Below are positions 17,408 through 25,839 of a stretch of DNA of 64,000 bases, piece by piece. The DNA lies in contig NZ_CAIT01000006.1 in NCBI RefSeq assembly GCF_000296815.2, positions 254,777 to 318,776 on the forward strand, written 5' to 3'. Each line of letters starts with the position of its first letter. The first letter of the stretch is position 1. Position numbers and translations under genes: made by a program. The stretch is from Fibrisoma limi BUZ 3. GTDB lineage: Bacteria; Bacteroidota; Bacteroidia; Cytophagales; Spirosomataceae. The notes under the pieces were generated by a model. That model did no database searches. It worked only from the letters and a program-made list of their open reading frames with translations, and was not told the origin of the DNA.

Positions 17408-18130
17408 TTATTTGGCCGGACTGTAGCTGAAACCAACGTAGAAGCCGTTGCTGTCGTGGCCGGGATTACGTTCCTGCCCCGGGTGGTTGCCGTTTGAAAT
17501 GTGAACGTGGCGGACGCCCGCCATAATCGCCGTTCGGGTAGTTAGGTTCAGCTCGATACCCAGACCGTATGTAGGCGATCCGTTCAGGCGCGTGCCCGTG
17601 CGGGGTTCGGAAAAGACGCCGTAGCCCGTAGTCGGTTGCGGAAACGGTTCGCTAAAAAGAATCAACCCCGCCCCTGAATCGAGGTACAGCCGAAAATGGG
17701 CGTGATTGACGGGGTAAAAGCGGAAAAATGGGCGCAAGCCGATGCCCCAGGTGTTGTTGAACGCGTCGCTCGGGTGGTACACATTGGTCTCTACGCCAAT
17801 CGACAGCCACCGCCTGATATGAAACAACAGCCCGGCGTTTGCCTGGTACATCGTGGTGTAAGGCAGATAATACCCCCAGGATGTACCACCTTCACCAAAT
17901 ACTGAAATACGGTGGAGGAGACTGCTGTCTTTTCTGGTTAATAATAAACCAACCAGAGCTACTCCGGCCGGTATGATAAGACCATTGGCGGTGTGCAGCT
18001 TGACTGGTTCAAAACCCAGTGGATTCTGGTACCATTTGGTGAACGGCGGAAAGGTAAGTCCCTGACCCGCTGTGGAAAAGCAGAAAGCACTCCATAGTAA
18101 TAGCGTACAGACAAGCGTTCGGTGTCTCAT
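17408..18130 (-). CDS. PagL-like lipid A 3-O-deacylase (acyloxyacyl hydrolase)
   Basis: 240 residues from the ATG at 18130, giving a normal signal peptide (LVCTLLLWSAFCFSTAGQ). The rest alternates beta-strands of a small outer-membrane barrel, with WGIGLRPFFRFYP and a C-terminal VGFSY strand. Near the end is HISNG (residues 210-214), the His-x-Ser-Asn active-site signature of PagL/PF09411, followed by NPG at 222-224. The third catalytic acidic residue of characterised PagL is not obvious. It would remove the 3-O acyl chain from lipid A. It lies 25 bp after a DUF4249 gene and is the last gene of a three-gene operon with a TonB-dependent receptor. Confidence 0.8.
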   Translation of the reverse strand: MRHRTLVCTLLLWSAFCFSTAGQGLTFPPFTKWYQNPLGFEPVKLHTANGLIIPAGVALVGLLLTRKDSSLLHRISVFGEGGTSWGYYLPYTTMYQANAGLLFHIRRWLSIGVETNVYHPSDAFNNTWGIGLRPFFRFYPVNHAHFRLYLDSGAGLILFSEPFPQPTTGYGVFSEPRTGTRLNGSPTYGLGIELNLTTRTAIMAGVRHVHISNGNHPGQERNPGHDSNGFYVGFSYSPAK

Positions 18131-18155
18131 AAGGAAAATGCCAGGTTCATTTCGG

Positions 18156-18944
18156 TTAGGGAATGACGACGGTTCGGCGGGAAACGGTGTGGGCGCTGAA
18201 ATACCCCAACGCCCCACCGCTGATGTTGCCCGGCGGGTTCGTAGGAGAGACTCCCTGATTGATGTTGTCACCCTGAAGCTGGGCTAATCCGTTAAAGTAC
18301 TCGAATACAGCTTTTTCGATGCACTGCATGTCGACGATCATCGTATCGCCCGCCTGAATGGTAATGTTTTCGTCCCGGATGGTTTGAACCACGCGGTTGC
18401 CGTTGGTAAAGGCATCGGAGCGAACAAAAAACGTACGGGAAGCCAAGCCATTCTGGTAGTTGACAAACCGGTAATAGTTGCCGGGCGTAGCAGGGTCCCA
18501 ATAAGTAGCTACCGTCCGAATGGACGTTCCATTCAGCCGATTGTCGGTGGTGTAGCTTACCTGGTCCAGTTCCACCCGGGACGGCATGGTGGCCAGCGCC
18601 GAGTAGGATTTTTCGCCAATGATTACCGTCAACTGATAGCGGTGCCCAGGCACACCAGTCAGTTTCGTGATGGGGTATACGCCCGGAAATGACTGGGTCA
18701 GCGTGTCGGCCAAGCCCGTCGTCAGATCCCGTACGACGACCTGTGCATTGGTGATGGGCGGGAATTCATTGGCATAATCGAAGTCCACCGACTGCGTAAT
18801 ACGTACCTCGTTCATACTGTCGCGGTCAGTAATCCGCCCTTCAATCACCACGGCGGGGTTAGACCGGTTTAAATCCAACTGGATCACATCTACACAGGAG
18901 GTCAGGCTCGTCAGCAGCCCGAGGAGAATGCTATAGCGAAGCAT
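18156..18944 (-). CDS. DUF4249 lipoprotein
   Basis: A 262-residue lipoprotein with lipobox LTSC near residue 17, followed by DVIQLDL and the DUF4249 opening AVVIEGRITDRDSMNEVRITQSVDF. The body has Ig-like beta strands (ITNAQVVVRDLTTG, YQLTVIIGEKSYSA). DUF4249 proteins are regularly encoded after TonB-dependent receptors carrying a CarboxypepD_reg-like domain and are thought to be surface partners of them, much as SusD is for SusC. The start is 5 bp after the receptor stop, so the two are co-translated. The ligand is unknown. Confidence 0.88.
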   Translation of the reverse strand: MLRYSILLGLLTSLTSCVDVIQLDLNRSNPAVVIEGRITDRDSMNEVRITQSVDFDYANEFPPITNAQVVVRDLTTGLADTLTQSFPGVYPITKLTGVPGHRYQLTVIIGEKSYSALATMPSRVELDQVSYTTDNRLNGTSIRTVATYWDPATPGNYYRFVNYQNGLASRTFFVRSDAFTNGNRVVQTIRDENITIQAGDTMIVDMQCIEKAVFEYFNGLAQLQGDNINQGVSPTNPPGNISGGALGYFSAHTVSRRTVVIP

Positions 18945-18949
18945 ACGGA

Positions 18950-21283
18950 TCAGAATCTAAAGTTATAGGTGATGGATGGAACCATTTTAAAGAGCGTAAT
19001 GCGTTGAATCTCCGTCTTACTGGGGTCGTCATCGTCCTGTTCGAAATTGATGGCGTAGGGATTGGCCCGGCCATACGCATTGTAAAGCCCGAAGGCCAGG
19101 TCGGATTCGAAGTTTTTCTTCCTGGCAAACTGGACCGTAGCGCCCAGGTCCAGCCGGTGGTAGGCCGGCATCCGGTAGCCATTCCGTTCGGTATAGTTGA
19201 ACACCACGGCGTTATCAATGCGGTATTTGCCGGTCGGAAAACTGACCGCGTTGCCGGTGTTGTACACGAACGTAGCCGACAGGGTCCACCGCTTCGAGAG
19301 TTGGTAGACGCCAACGACCGATACGTCGTGCGTACGGTCCTGCCGGGCTGCATACCACCGGCCGTTGTTGATCCCCTCAATTTGTTTTTCGGTTCGGGAA
19401 AGGGTATAGCCGATCCAGCCCGTTAAGGCACCCGTTTTCTTACGTAGCAGCAGTTCCAGTCCGTACGCCCGCCCTTTGCCAAAAAGCAACTGCGTTTCAA
19501 GGGCATCGGTGAACTGAAAATCAGCCCCGTTCTTGTAGTCGATCTGATTCTGGAGGGCTTTGTAATACGCTTCTGCGCTGAATTCAAACCGGTTATCGCT
19601 GAAGTTTCGGAAGAAACCCAGGGCAACCTGATCGGCTACTTCGGGTCGGATGATGTTGCTACTTTGCAACCAGCGGTCGTTGGGGGTCGACGTGCCCGAG
19701 TTAGAGATCAGGTGCAGATTCTGCACGTTGCGGGTGTAAGAAGCCTTGATCGACGTGTTGTCGTTGAGCACATAAGCCGCCGAAAGTCGTGGCTCGGGAT
19801 TGACGTAGTGGGTCACGATCTGCCCCGTCGCATAGGACAGCGTATCTACAATGTTTTTATTGGCGTCCAGCGTGTAGTAATCGCTGCCGCCCAGCACGGC
19901 GAAGGAGGTTAATCGCAGGCCATATTCAACCGAAAACGTCGGCGATAACTGCCATTTATCGCTGATAAATACGGCGCTCTCCACCGAATACCGGCTCTTT
20001 TCCTGCGAGTTATTGACACTCGACGACTCGCTGGTGGCCGTGCGGTTGCGGGGCGTCAGGGTGTGATGGATCACGTTGGCCCCGAACCGCAGGGCGTGGG
20101 CTGGATTTGGAAAATAGCTGAACTCCTGCTTGAGGTTGTAATCCCGAATGGATGATGTTAGGCTGAAATCATTGCTGCCATTCTGAATGCCCACCTGGTA
20201 GTCGTACTGGCTGTAAATCAATGACGTATTGCTGAATAGTTTTTCGTTGAACAGGTGGTTCCAGCGCAGCGTACCCGTTGCATTGCCCCAGTCGATGTTG
20301 AACAGATCGCCCAGACCGAACCTGTCGCGCCCGAAGTAACCCGACGCAAACAGCCGGTCTTTCGTGGAAAGCGTGTAGTTCAGTTTGGCATTCAGATCGT
20401 AGAAGTAGAGCGTATTCCGGTTGATGTCCGGATCGTTCGACAGCTTCAGAAACGCATCGGCGTACGTCCGGCGGCCCGTGATCAGAAACGAACTTTTGTC
20501 TTTTTTCAGCGGTCCCTCAGCATACAGCCGGGATGAAATCAGGCCGATACCGCCCCCGGCATGGAACGTCTGATTATTGCCGTCGTTCATTTTTACGTCC
20601 AGCACCGACGACAACCGCCCACCGTATTGCGCGGGCATACCCCCCTTGTAGATGGACAAATCCTTGATGGCGTCGGCGTTGAAGGTGGAGAAGAAACCCA
20701 GCAGGTGCGACGCGTTATACACCGGCGCTTCATCGAGCAAGATCAGGTTCTGATCGCTGTTACCCCCACGGACGTGGAAGCCACTGTTGCCCTCTCCGGC
20801 CGATTTGATACCCGGCAGTAACTGGAGTACTTTCAGCGGATCACGCTCACCCAGCAGGACCGGAATCTGTTTGATGGACGACATGTTCAGCCGTTCGACA
20901 CCCATGGTGGGGTTTATGATGTTCTCATTGCTGGCCTGGCTGCGGACGGATACCTCCTGTAATTGCGTAGCCGACTCCGTCAGCGAAAAATCGAGGTGGG
21001 TGCCGGAGGTCAGGCTAACCGTTTTCGTAACGGGCTGAAAGCTGACCAGACTCACCTGAAGCGTATACGTACCTTCGGGCAGGGTCAGCGAGTAAAAGCC
21101 GTATTCGTTGCTGATCGTACCAATAGTGGGCTGCTGTTGCACGCGTATCGTAGCCCCGATGAGCACCTCACCCGATTGAGCGTCTTTCACCGAACCACTC
21201 AGGGTGTATCGGGCCTGACCCAGAGCGAGTGTGGTTGTGAGCAGAAAGCCACAGAAAAGGAGTAATCGTTTGCCGGAAACCAT
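18950..21283 (-). CDS. TonB-dependent receptor with CarboxypepD_reg-like domain (DUF4249 partner)
   Basis: 777 residues from the ATG at 21283; 37 further open codons upstream have no signal-like character. Signal peptide RLLLFCGFLLTTTLALGQ, then a CarboxypepD_reg-like domain (about 25-105; LSGSVKDAQSGEVLIGATI). The plug domain has LPGIKSAGEGNSGFHVRGG and LILLDEAPVYNASHLLGFFS, and the barrel ends in PSITYNFRF. No STN domain, so it is not expected to signal through FecR. It is a paralogue of the receptor at 44082 and shows the same receptor-DUF4249 order, here with a PagL-like gene added. Confidence 0.92.
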   Translation of the reverse strand: MVSGKRLLLFCGFLLTTTLALGQARYTLSGSVKDAQSGEVLIGATIRVQQQPTIGTISNEYGFYSLTLPEGTYTLQVSLVSFQPVTKTVSLTSGTHLDFSLTESATQLQEVSVRSQASNENIINPTMGVERLNMSSIKQIPVLLGERDPLKVLQLLPGIKSAGEGNSGFHVRGGNSDQNLILLDEAPVYNASHLLGFFSTFNADAIKDLSIYKGGMPAQYGGRLSSVLDVKMNDGNNQTFHAGGGIGLISSRLYAEGPLKKDKSSFLITGRRTYADAFLKLSNDPDINRNTLYFYDLNAKLNYTLSTKDRLFASGYFGRDRFGLGDLFNIDWGNATGTLRWNHLFNEKLFSNTSLIYSQYDYQVGIQNGSNDFSLTSSIRDYNLKQEFSYFPNPAHALRFGANVIHHTLTPRNRTATSESSSVNNSQEKSRYSVESAVFISDKWQLSPTFSVEYGLRLTSFAVLGGSDYYTLDANKNIVDTLSYATGQIVTHYVNPEPRLSAAYVLNDNTSIKASYTRNVQNLHLISNSGTSTPNDRWLQSSNIIRPEVADQVALGFFRNFSDNRFEFSAEAYYKALQNQIDYKNGADFQFTDALETQLLFGKGRAYGLELLLRKKTGALTGWIGYTLSRTEKQIEGINNGRWYAARQDRTHDVSVVGVYQLSKRWTLSATFVYNTGNAVSFPTGKYRIDNAVVFNYTERNGYRMPAYHRLDLGATVQFARKKNFESDLAFGLYNAYGRANPYAINFEQDDDDPSKTEIQRITLFKMVPSITYNFRF

Positions 21284-21424
21284 AACGTGGGACTTGATTA
21301 TGGTCCAAAGAGAAGGCATCGTTAACAGCTTGCCTACGGTTTCCGGCGCTAAACGGACAAATTCAGTGGCGAGCCGTTCAGGCGTCATCGTCAACGGATT
21401 GGCTTGCGCAGAAGGGCAGGGTGG

Positions 21425-22198
21425 TTATTTACGGGTCGGGCGGAACAAGTCGATGATTCCGCCGAACAGGAGTTTAAATGGGTTGGAGCCGTTATACGAT
21501 CCGTCGACCCCGTAGCGTACTTTCTCCCCTTCCGGTTGATACGTACCCATCATCCGGTCCCAGATCAGCAGAAAGCCACCCATGTTTTTATCAACGTACT
21601 GCTTGTTACTGCCGTGATGGACCCGGTGAGCGGCCGGGGTGTTGATGATACCTTCCAGAAAGCCCAGCTTGCCGATGGCTTCCGTGTGGAGGAAAAACTG
21701 GTAGAAGATATTCAGGAACACGCACGAAACAACCATCGAGGGGCTGAAGCCGATCAGTACGCAGGGCACGAAAAAGAACACGTTAAACAGGGCGTACAGC
21801 CAGTTCAGGCGGTAGCTGGTCGTCAGATTCATGCGTTCGGCGGAGTGGTGGGTGATGTGAAAGGCCCAGAAAAAGGAAAGTTTGTGGGATGCGTAGTGAA
21901 ACCAGAAATACATGAAGTCAACCACCAGAAAGCAGGCTACCCAGGTCCAGCCGGTTTTGGGGAGGTGGATCGGGGCCAGTCCGTAGAAGAAATCAAGCAT
22001 AAATAACTGATACCCCAGCGTCACAAACTTGCGGGTAAATTGATACCCGGCCAGCAAAAACAGATTGGAGAGGGCTTCCCGGATTTCATACACCTTTTTA
22101 TCTGCCACCCAGTTCCAGATCATCTCCGCTACAACGGCGAGCACAAACAGGACTAGAAAAATGAGTCGATAACTGCCGAAGTGTTCGTTCAAAATCAT
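21425..22198 (-). CDS. Sterol desaturase/fatty acid hydroxylase family membrane protein
   Basis: 257 residues with about four transmembrane helices. The di-iron histidine motifs of the family are complete: HYASH (101-105), HITHH (114-118) and HRVHH (191-195), with an additional His171. Such enzymes hydroxylate or desaturate membrane lipids using O2. The gene has its own promoter region: an 11-bp inverted repeat with a one-base bulge lies at 22211-22246, 13 bp upstream of the start. Its substrate is unknown; ceramide/sulfonolipid or carotenoid modification are candidates in this phylum. Confidence 0.9.
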   Translation of the reverse strand: MILNEHFGSYRLIFLVLFVLAVVAEMIWNWVADKKVYEIREALSNLFLLAGYQFTRKFVTLGYQLFMLDFFYGLAPIHLPKTGWTWVACFLVVDFMYFWFHYASHKLSFFWAFHITHHSAERMNLTTSYRLNWLYALFNVFFFVPCVLIGFSPSMVVSCVFLNIFYQFFLHTEAIGKLGFLEGIINTPAAHRVHHGSNKQYVDKNMGGFLLIWDRMMGTYQPEGEKVRYGVDGSYNGSNPFKLLFGGIIDLFRPTRK

Positions 22199-22528
22199 GG
22201 CAACATCAGGTTAGCGTAAAACAATCAGGTAAACTGTTTACGCTAAGCAAGCTTCGTCGGCCATGTCAGTCAAGCCCTATCGGTTCGGAGCGGACAGATT
22301 CGAACCCGAGGCTGGTCGGCAGGCATCTGAGGTGTCAGGAACCCACGACGGCTAGCTTTGCCGTTTAGTACGGCAGCGGCCACCCGTAAAATCCGTCACC
22401 TGGCAGTCTACGATGCATCATTAACTCAACAAATGGCATGAAAGAGGAACACGGTTCGCCGTTTTGGCTTTGTTCACAGTTTATAAATAACCGTTAAGAA
22501 TAAAGCCTATATGTAGTTCATAATTCAC
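22199..22528. other. 330-bp spacer with inverted repeat upstream of the sterol desaturase gene
   Basis: No gene was seen. An inverted repeat (ttagcgtaaaac 22211-22222 with gtttacgctaa 22236-22246, one bulged base) sits immediately upstream of the minus-strand sterol desaturase start and could be an operator. A T-loop-like sequence near 22292-22302 was checked and is not part of a tRNA. Confidence 0.45.
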
Positions 22529-23071
22529 TTAGCAACCGCCTTTGCGAGGGGCACGTTTGTAAATTAGTTTACTGTCTCGTTCTACATAGTCAAGCGATAT
22601 TATTGGATAGGAATACTTGGGCGCATGCAATACGGCATGACTTCTAATAATTACGTTGTCGCCAACTTTCAGGCCAGGCAATTGCTGCAATTCACTAAAT
22701 TTTCCCGGCCCATAACCAAGAATATAATCGTCGCCATCAATCCTGACCATCACTCCGTAACCTAACCGTGAGCCTGACGGAAGAGAAAGGGAGGTTACAA
22801 CAGCCTCCATATTGGTAAAAGCACGTATATGCTTCCTTATTTTAGCTTCACTGGCATATACTTTTTTACCTTCGGGAGACGCTTCCCATTTTTTGTACTT
22901 TATGCCATCAGGGGTAGCCTCCCATCTTTTCAAGGCAGCTTTCCTTTCAGCAGCAGAGAGTGGCTTTGCCGTTGACGTTTTAGAGGCTTCGTTTTTACTT
23001 TCACGATTAGCCAATACTAGTCCGCTTACCACTACCAGGGTTACGGTCAGCGCATAAATGATGTTTTTCAT
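22529..23071 (-). CDS. Hypothetical secreted/anchored protein
   Basis: 180 residues. An N-terminal hydrophobic signal or anchor (IIYALTVTLVVVSGLVLA) is followed by a charged segment with a repeated motif, KRWEATPDGIKYKKWEASPEGKKV, in which W-E-A-[ST]-P-[DE]-G recurs every 13 residues. The C-terminal half is beta-rich (VMVRIDGDDYILGYG, GDNVIIRSHAVLHAP) and resembles a small OB/SH3-like fold. The protein ends in GGC. The family was not recognised. The neighbourhood is not informative: a long spacer with a hairpin lies upstream. Confidence 0.65.
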   Translation of the reverse strand: MKNIIYALTVTLVVVSGLVLANRESKNEASKTSTAKPLSAAERKAALKRWEATPDGIKYKKWEASPEGKKVYASEAKIRKHIRAFTNMEAVVTSLSLPSGSRLGYGVMVRIDGDDYILGYGPGKFSELQQLPGLKVGDNVIIRSHAVLHAPKYSYPIISLDYVERDSKLIYKRAPRKGGC

Positions 23072-23482
23072 GTTTTTGTCTGTTTACTTACCATCGATTT
23101 GTCGCCTGATAAATCAGATCCGGCCAAGGCATTCTTCTGTTTTTCAGGGACTTCATCAAAGCTAAAAGTTTCTATCCTGTCGTCTGTCAATGACCTGTAA
23201 AAGAATGGTAACGAAATGTAAAAGTTGCCGGCACAGGCCGACCTGCGCCGAAGCGGCAGCTTTTACATACTGCTATGGATTTTGGCCTCTATGTAGTTGG
23301 TTATACTGTACAGTATTGTTGCTCAGACAACTGTCTTAGCAAAACGTTCCTTCTTCGAGGCAGTCGAAAACGGATAGTTGTTAGGCCGTTGGATTAATAA
23401 AGTAAAATGCTGGCAAATACATTAGCACACGTATTCAACCAACTCACGACTTGCTGCACCTCTTCAAAAAAGAATAAAGATC
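23072..23482. other. 411-bp divergent spacer containing a 15-bp-stem hairpin
   Basis: No coding sequence was found. The main structure is an inverted repeat atgtaaaagttgccg (23216-23230) with cggcagcttttacat (23254-23268), one mismatch that is a G-U pair in RNA. It lies between two divergently oriented genes and so is not a terminator for either. It could be a small RNA terminator, an operator or a small dispersed repeat. Confidence 0.55.
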
Positions 23483-23919
23483 ATGACTAGTCTATCAAAC
23501 CTATCCTGCTTATTATTACTCCTTTGCGTTACGTTGTTGGCCGCTGCTGGGTCAAATTCGCTTGCTCAGAGCGGACTTAACGGCGGTAAACCCATAATTA
23601 CCTATAATACGTATGGCCCTTTACCGATTATTAAGACACAGGCCCCCCATCATTTCCAGGTGGGGAAGACAAGCTCAATGCCTTTGTCCTTACTCAACTC
23701 GAGGCAGCGGAAACGCCAATTAAGATAGGTCGAAAAACCTGGTTGACAGCTACCCTTGATGGAACAGGTAAAGTCATTGAATTAGTCCCAACGTATGATG
23801 CTGATCCAACCTTAAAAAAAGAAGTTGCTCAAGTGGGTACCTCGATGCCTCGCTGGAAGGCAGGCACGATTAATGGCCAAGGCGTAGAGACAAAGTTCCA
23901 GTTTCTCCTTCGGCGATAA
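23483..23919 (+). pseudogene. TonB C-terminal-domain-like secreted protein, broken by a one-base frameshift
   Basis: The first frame starts at ATG 23483 with a strong signal peptide (LSCLLLLLCVTLLAAAGSNSLAQ) and reads in register to about 23648. The family-like continuation is in another frame: SFPGGEDKLNAF, GRKTWLTATLDGTGKVIEL, then MPRWKAGTINGQGV, ending at a TAA at 23917-23919. That pattern (FPGGE...VDxxGxV...MPxWxPGxxxGxxV) is typical of TonB C-terminal-like domains in this phylum. The two frames join at a run of six C (23643-23648); one extra C would restore a single 145-residue protein. Either a real frameshift mutation or a sequencing error is possible. No slippery heptamer of the usual type is present. 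Confidence 0.7.
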
Positions 23920-24003
23920 CCCGAATGAATTGCTCCAGTTGCCTATTCTCACTACATCTTCCTTCTCGAAGACCAAATTGCCGTGAAGAAGGAGTACTTA
24001 CGG

Positions 24004-24348
24004 CTATCTCAATTTGGCTCCGGTAACCTCAAAAGGAAGGGGACTTAGGTTCATGAGTTCTAACTCGGGCCAAGTCAGCAAATACCCGCTTACAGAGATG
24101 GCCAGACCGTTACGCTTAAACTCATCGGGCAGGTTACAGGCACTCCAGGCGACTCCGTTACTGGCCACCAGCTGATAACCAGTAGCCAGGCCGCCCGACG
24201 CTTGAACGGTGACAGCCGCATCGGTTATTCGCTCAGAGCGGATTGCTTTTACACTCGGATAGCAGCTTGAAGCCACCGAAGGAACCTCATCCTGCTGGCA
24301 GCTTACCAGCCAAGTGATCATACAGATCAGCGTTAGAAAGGATCGCAT
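24004..24348 (-). CDS. Hypothetical lipoprotein
   Basis: 114 residues from the ATG at 24348. The N-terminus MRSFLTLICMITWLVSC has a lipobox-like LVSC with Cys17, so it is probably an outer-membrane lipoprotein. The remainder is a small beta-rich domain with two further cysteines and strands such as AAVTVQASGGLATGYQLV. It was not recognised as a known family. It ends close to the broken TonB-like gene, converging on it. Confidence 0.6.
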   Translation of the reverse strand: MRSFLTLICMITWLVSCQQDEVPSVASSCYPSVKAIRSERITDAAVTVQASGGLATGYQLVASNGVAWSACNLPDEFKRNGLAISVSGYLLTWPELELMNLSPLPFEVTGAKLR

Positions 24349-24465
24349 AATTTCCTGTTTAGTAACAGGACACTGAGTTACCAAAAAGGGTTGGAAACGA
24401 CTGTATCGCTAAAAGGCTCATCTCTAAGACGAAGCGGTTTCTTCTCCCTTTACATGGCATTCATT

Positions 24466-24494
24466 GGGCTAGTGCTTTGACACTAGTTTAGCCC
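24466..24494 (-). terminator. Hairpin downstream of the RBBP9-like hydrolase gene
   Basis: ctagtg (24469-24474) pairs with cactag (24481-24486), and the flanking ggg/ccc can extend it with an internal bulge. It begins 52 bp after the stop of the minus-strand hydrolase gene and may end that transcript. Confidence 0.4.
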
Positions 24495-24545
24495 GTAAGG
24501 AGCAGGCGCGGTCGAATCGGTCACCGTTAAGTCTGTCTGGTCATT

Positions 24546-25103
24546 TTATAACGACAGAATGTCCCTTGCTACAACCCATAAATCATTGTCGAATTGATGC
24601 CCACCCTTGGGTATGCTGTGAAGGGTTGCCTGGGGCAGATGCTGTGCATAAAGGGCGAGATTGTTGAAGGATACCTCTTCGTCATCCTGAGCGTGGTAGA
24701 GGAAAATCGGCACATGCTTGGGCAACTTACTGGCAAAATCGTCGTGCAGTTTAAGCCCTTGTTTCCAATCCTCGTCACCGCTCCAGAATGGAGTAGCAAG
24801 CAGAAAAGCGCCAATTACCCGCTGAGGAGGCTGACTTTCCGATAGGTATTTCAGCAGCATTGAAGCGCCCAGCGAATGGCCAACCAGAATAATTTCGTCT
24901 TTAATCAATGAAACTTGTTGACCGATTTGCTTTTGCCGCCCAAAATCGGGTTCTGGCTCATCAGCCAGGAGGGGATAATGAACGACAAATGCATCCCCTA
25001 AGCCTGCTTGCAGAGAAGCAACGAGTTTAGCATCAGCTGTATAATCTTCTCGTCCTCCTCCACCTTGTATGAAGAGCACATGCCTGGTTATAATCATAGA
25101 CAT
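24546..25103 (-). CDS. RBBP9/YdeN-type alpha/beta hydrolase
   Basis: 185 residues from the ATG at 25103; upstream open codons run into the preceding gene and look non-coding. A central GHSLG (75-79) gives nucleophile Ser77. The likely acid is Asp140 or Asp141 in YHAQDDEEV and the His is His169 in PKGGHQF. The oxyanion/N-terminal strand FIQGGGG (11-17) is typical of small serine hydrolases of the RBBP9/YdeN group. It is probably cytoplasmic and has no signal peptide. It follows the DUF4287 gene by 53 bp and may be co-transcribed with it. The substrate is unknown. Confidence 0.85.
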   Translation of the reverse strand: MSMIITRHVLFIQGGGGREDYTADAKLVASLQAGLGDAFVVHYPLLADEPEPDFGRQKQIGQQVSLIKDEIILVGHSLGASMLLKYLSESQPPQRVIGAFLLATPFWSGDEDWKQGLKLHDDFASKLPKHVPIFLYHAQDDEEVSFNNLALYAQHLPQATLHSIPKGGHQFDNDLWVVARDILSL

Positions 25104-25156
25104 GATGGTATTAGCAACAACAAAGGACACCACTAGATGGTAGATCGGCCCCACTT

Positions 25157-25387
25157 TTATTCACTGTGTTCGTCTTTAAGCCCTTTTAACAAGGCATAGA
25201 TAGCCATTGCATGCCCATGACCAAGGGAAAAATCCTCTGCCAGCCATTTAGTAATATCACCCGCTTTCACGTCTGTTTTCAGGACTCCTTCCGTAATAAA
25301 ACCCTTCTCCTTGGCAAGCTGGCGGAAATCCTGAGGTTCTTTGCCTGTTTTTGCTTTGATGCTTTTCAGATAGCCTTGAAATGACAT
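25157..25387 (-). CDS. DUF4287 domain protein
   Basis: 76 residues from the ATG at 25387. The sequence MSFQGYLKSIKAKTGK is typical of DUF4287, with KPEDF-like EPQDFRQLAKEKG and a C-terminal GHGHAMAIYALLKG. These small proteins often occur alone or fused to DUF5655. The function is unknown, with a possible DNA- or nucleotide-binding role suggested by family context only. It is the first gene of a probable two-gene unit with the RBBP9-like hydrolase. Confidence 0.85.
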   Translation of the reverse strand: MSFQGYLKSIKAKTGKEPQDFRQLAKEKGFITEGVLKTDVKAGDITKWLAEDFSLGHGHAMAIYALLKGLKDEHSE

Positions 25388-25839
25388 AGTTGACCTCAAT
25401 TGGGTTGGAGTTACTAAGTAGTTATCGATTACTAAAGGCAAATTTATTGGGTTTGTAGGGGCCTCATAGGGTTAAATACGTCCTTTTTAGGGCGATTTAC
25501 GACAAAATGGCGTGTATAGGAGTAGGGGAGGTTAGGCTAGAACACTTCGTATAAGCTAGTCAATAGCAAGCTACTTCCCCCGGCAGGTTACAAATGAGCC
25601 AGTACAACAAAAATACTCGTCCAATCTCACCGAACGCTCCCATTTGAGACGAAGCAGCTTCTTCTCTCTTTTGTAAACCTATTTCAGTGACATACGCCCA
25701 ATCATAAATGGGCGAATGGTTGATCTACATCAACCATTTTAGTTATCATACCTCAACTAATCACCGCTTTAGATCATCGTACGTTTGTTGAAAAATAAGG
25801 CCTGAAGTAGGGTCTTAATCTTAGTTAATCATAACCGCG
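25388..25839. other. 452-bp divergent spacer with two adjacent hairpins
   Basis: No gene was seen. A small hairpin (cgccca 25695-25700 with tgggcg 25709-25714) is immediately followed by a perfect 10-bp-stem palindrome with a 4-nt loop (aatggttgat 25715-25724 with atcaaccatt 25729-25738). They lie about 100 bp upstream of the oxidoreductase gene. The dyad has the size and symmetry of a regulator operator. The rest is unremarkable AT-richer sequence. Confidence 0.55.

Noticed and set aside
22285-22310. T-loop-like sequence (gattcgaaccc on the plus strand) suggesting a minus-strand tRNA or tmRNA end
   Set aside because: The bases flanking the loop do not pair into a T stem, and no acceptor, anticodon or D arm could be built around it.
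23643-23649. Programmed -1 frameshift at the C6 run
   Set aside because: The codon phase does not give a standard X-XXY-YYZ slippery heptamer and no stimulatory structure was seen downstream; mutation or read error is simpler.
24428-25670. Two similar segments gacgaagc..ttcttctc at 24428-24450 and 25648-25670
   Set aside because: About 20 of 24 positions match, but the segments are short, lie in unrelated contexts and have no third clear copy; too weak to call a repeat family.
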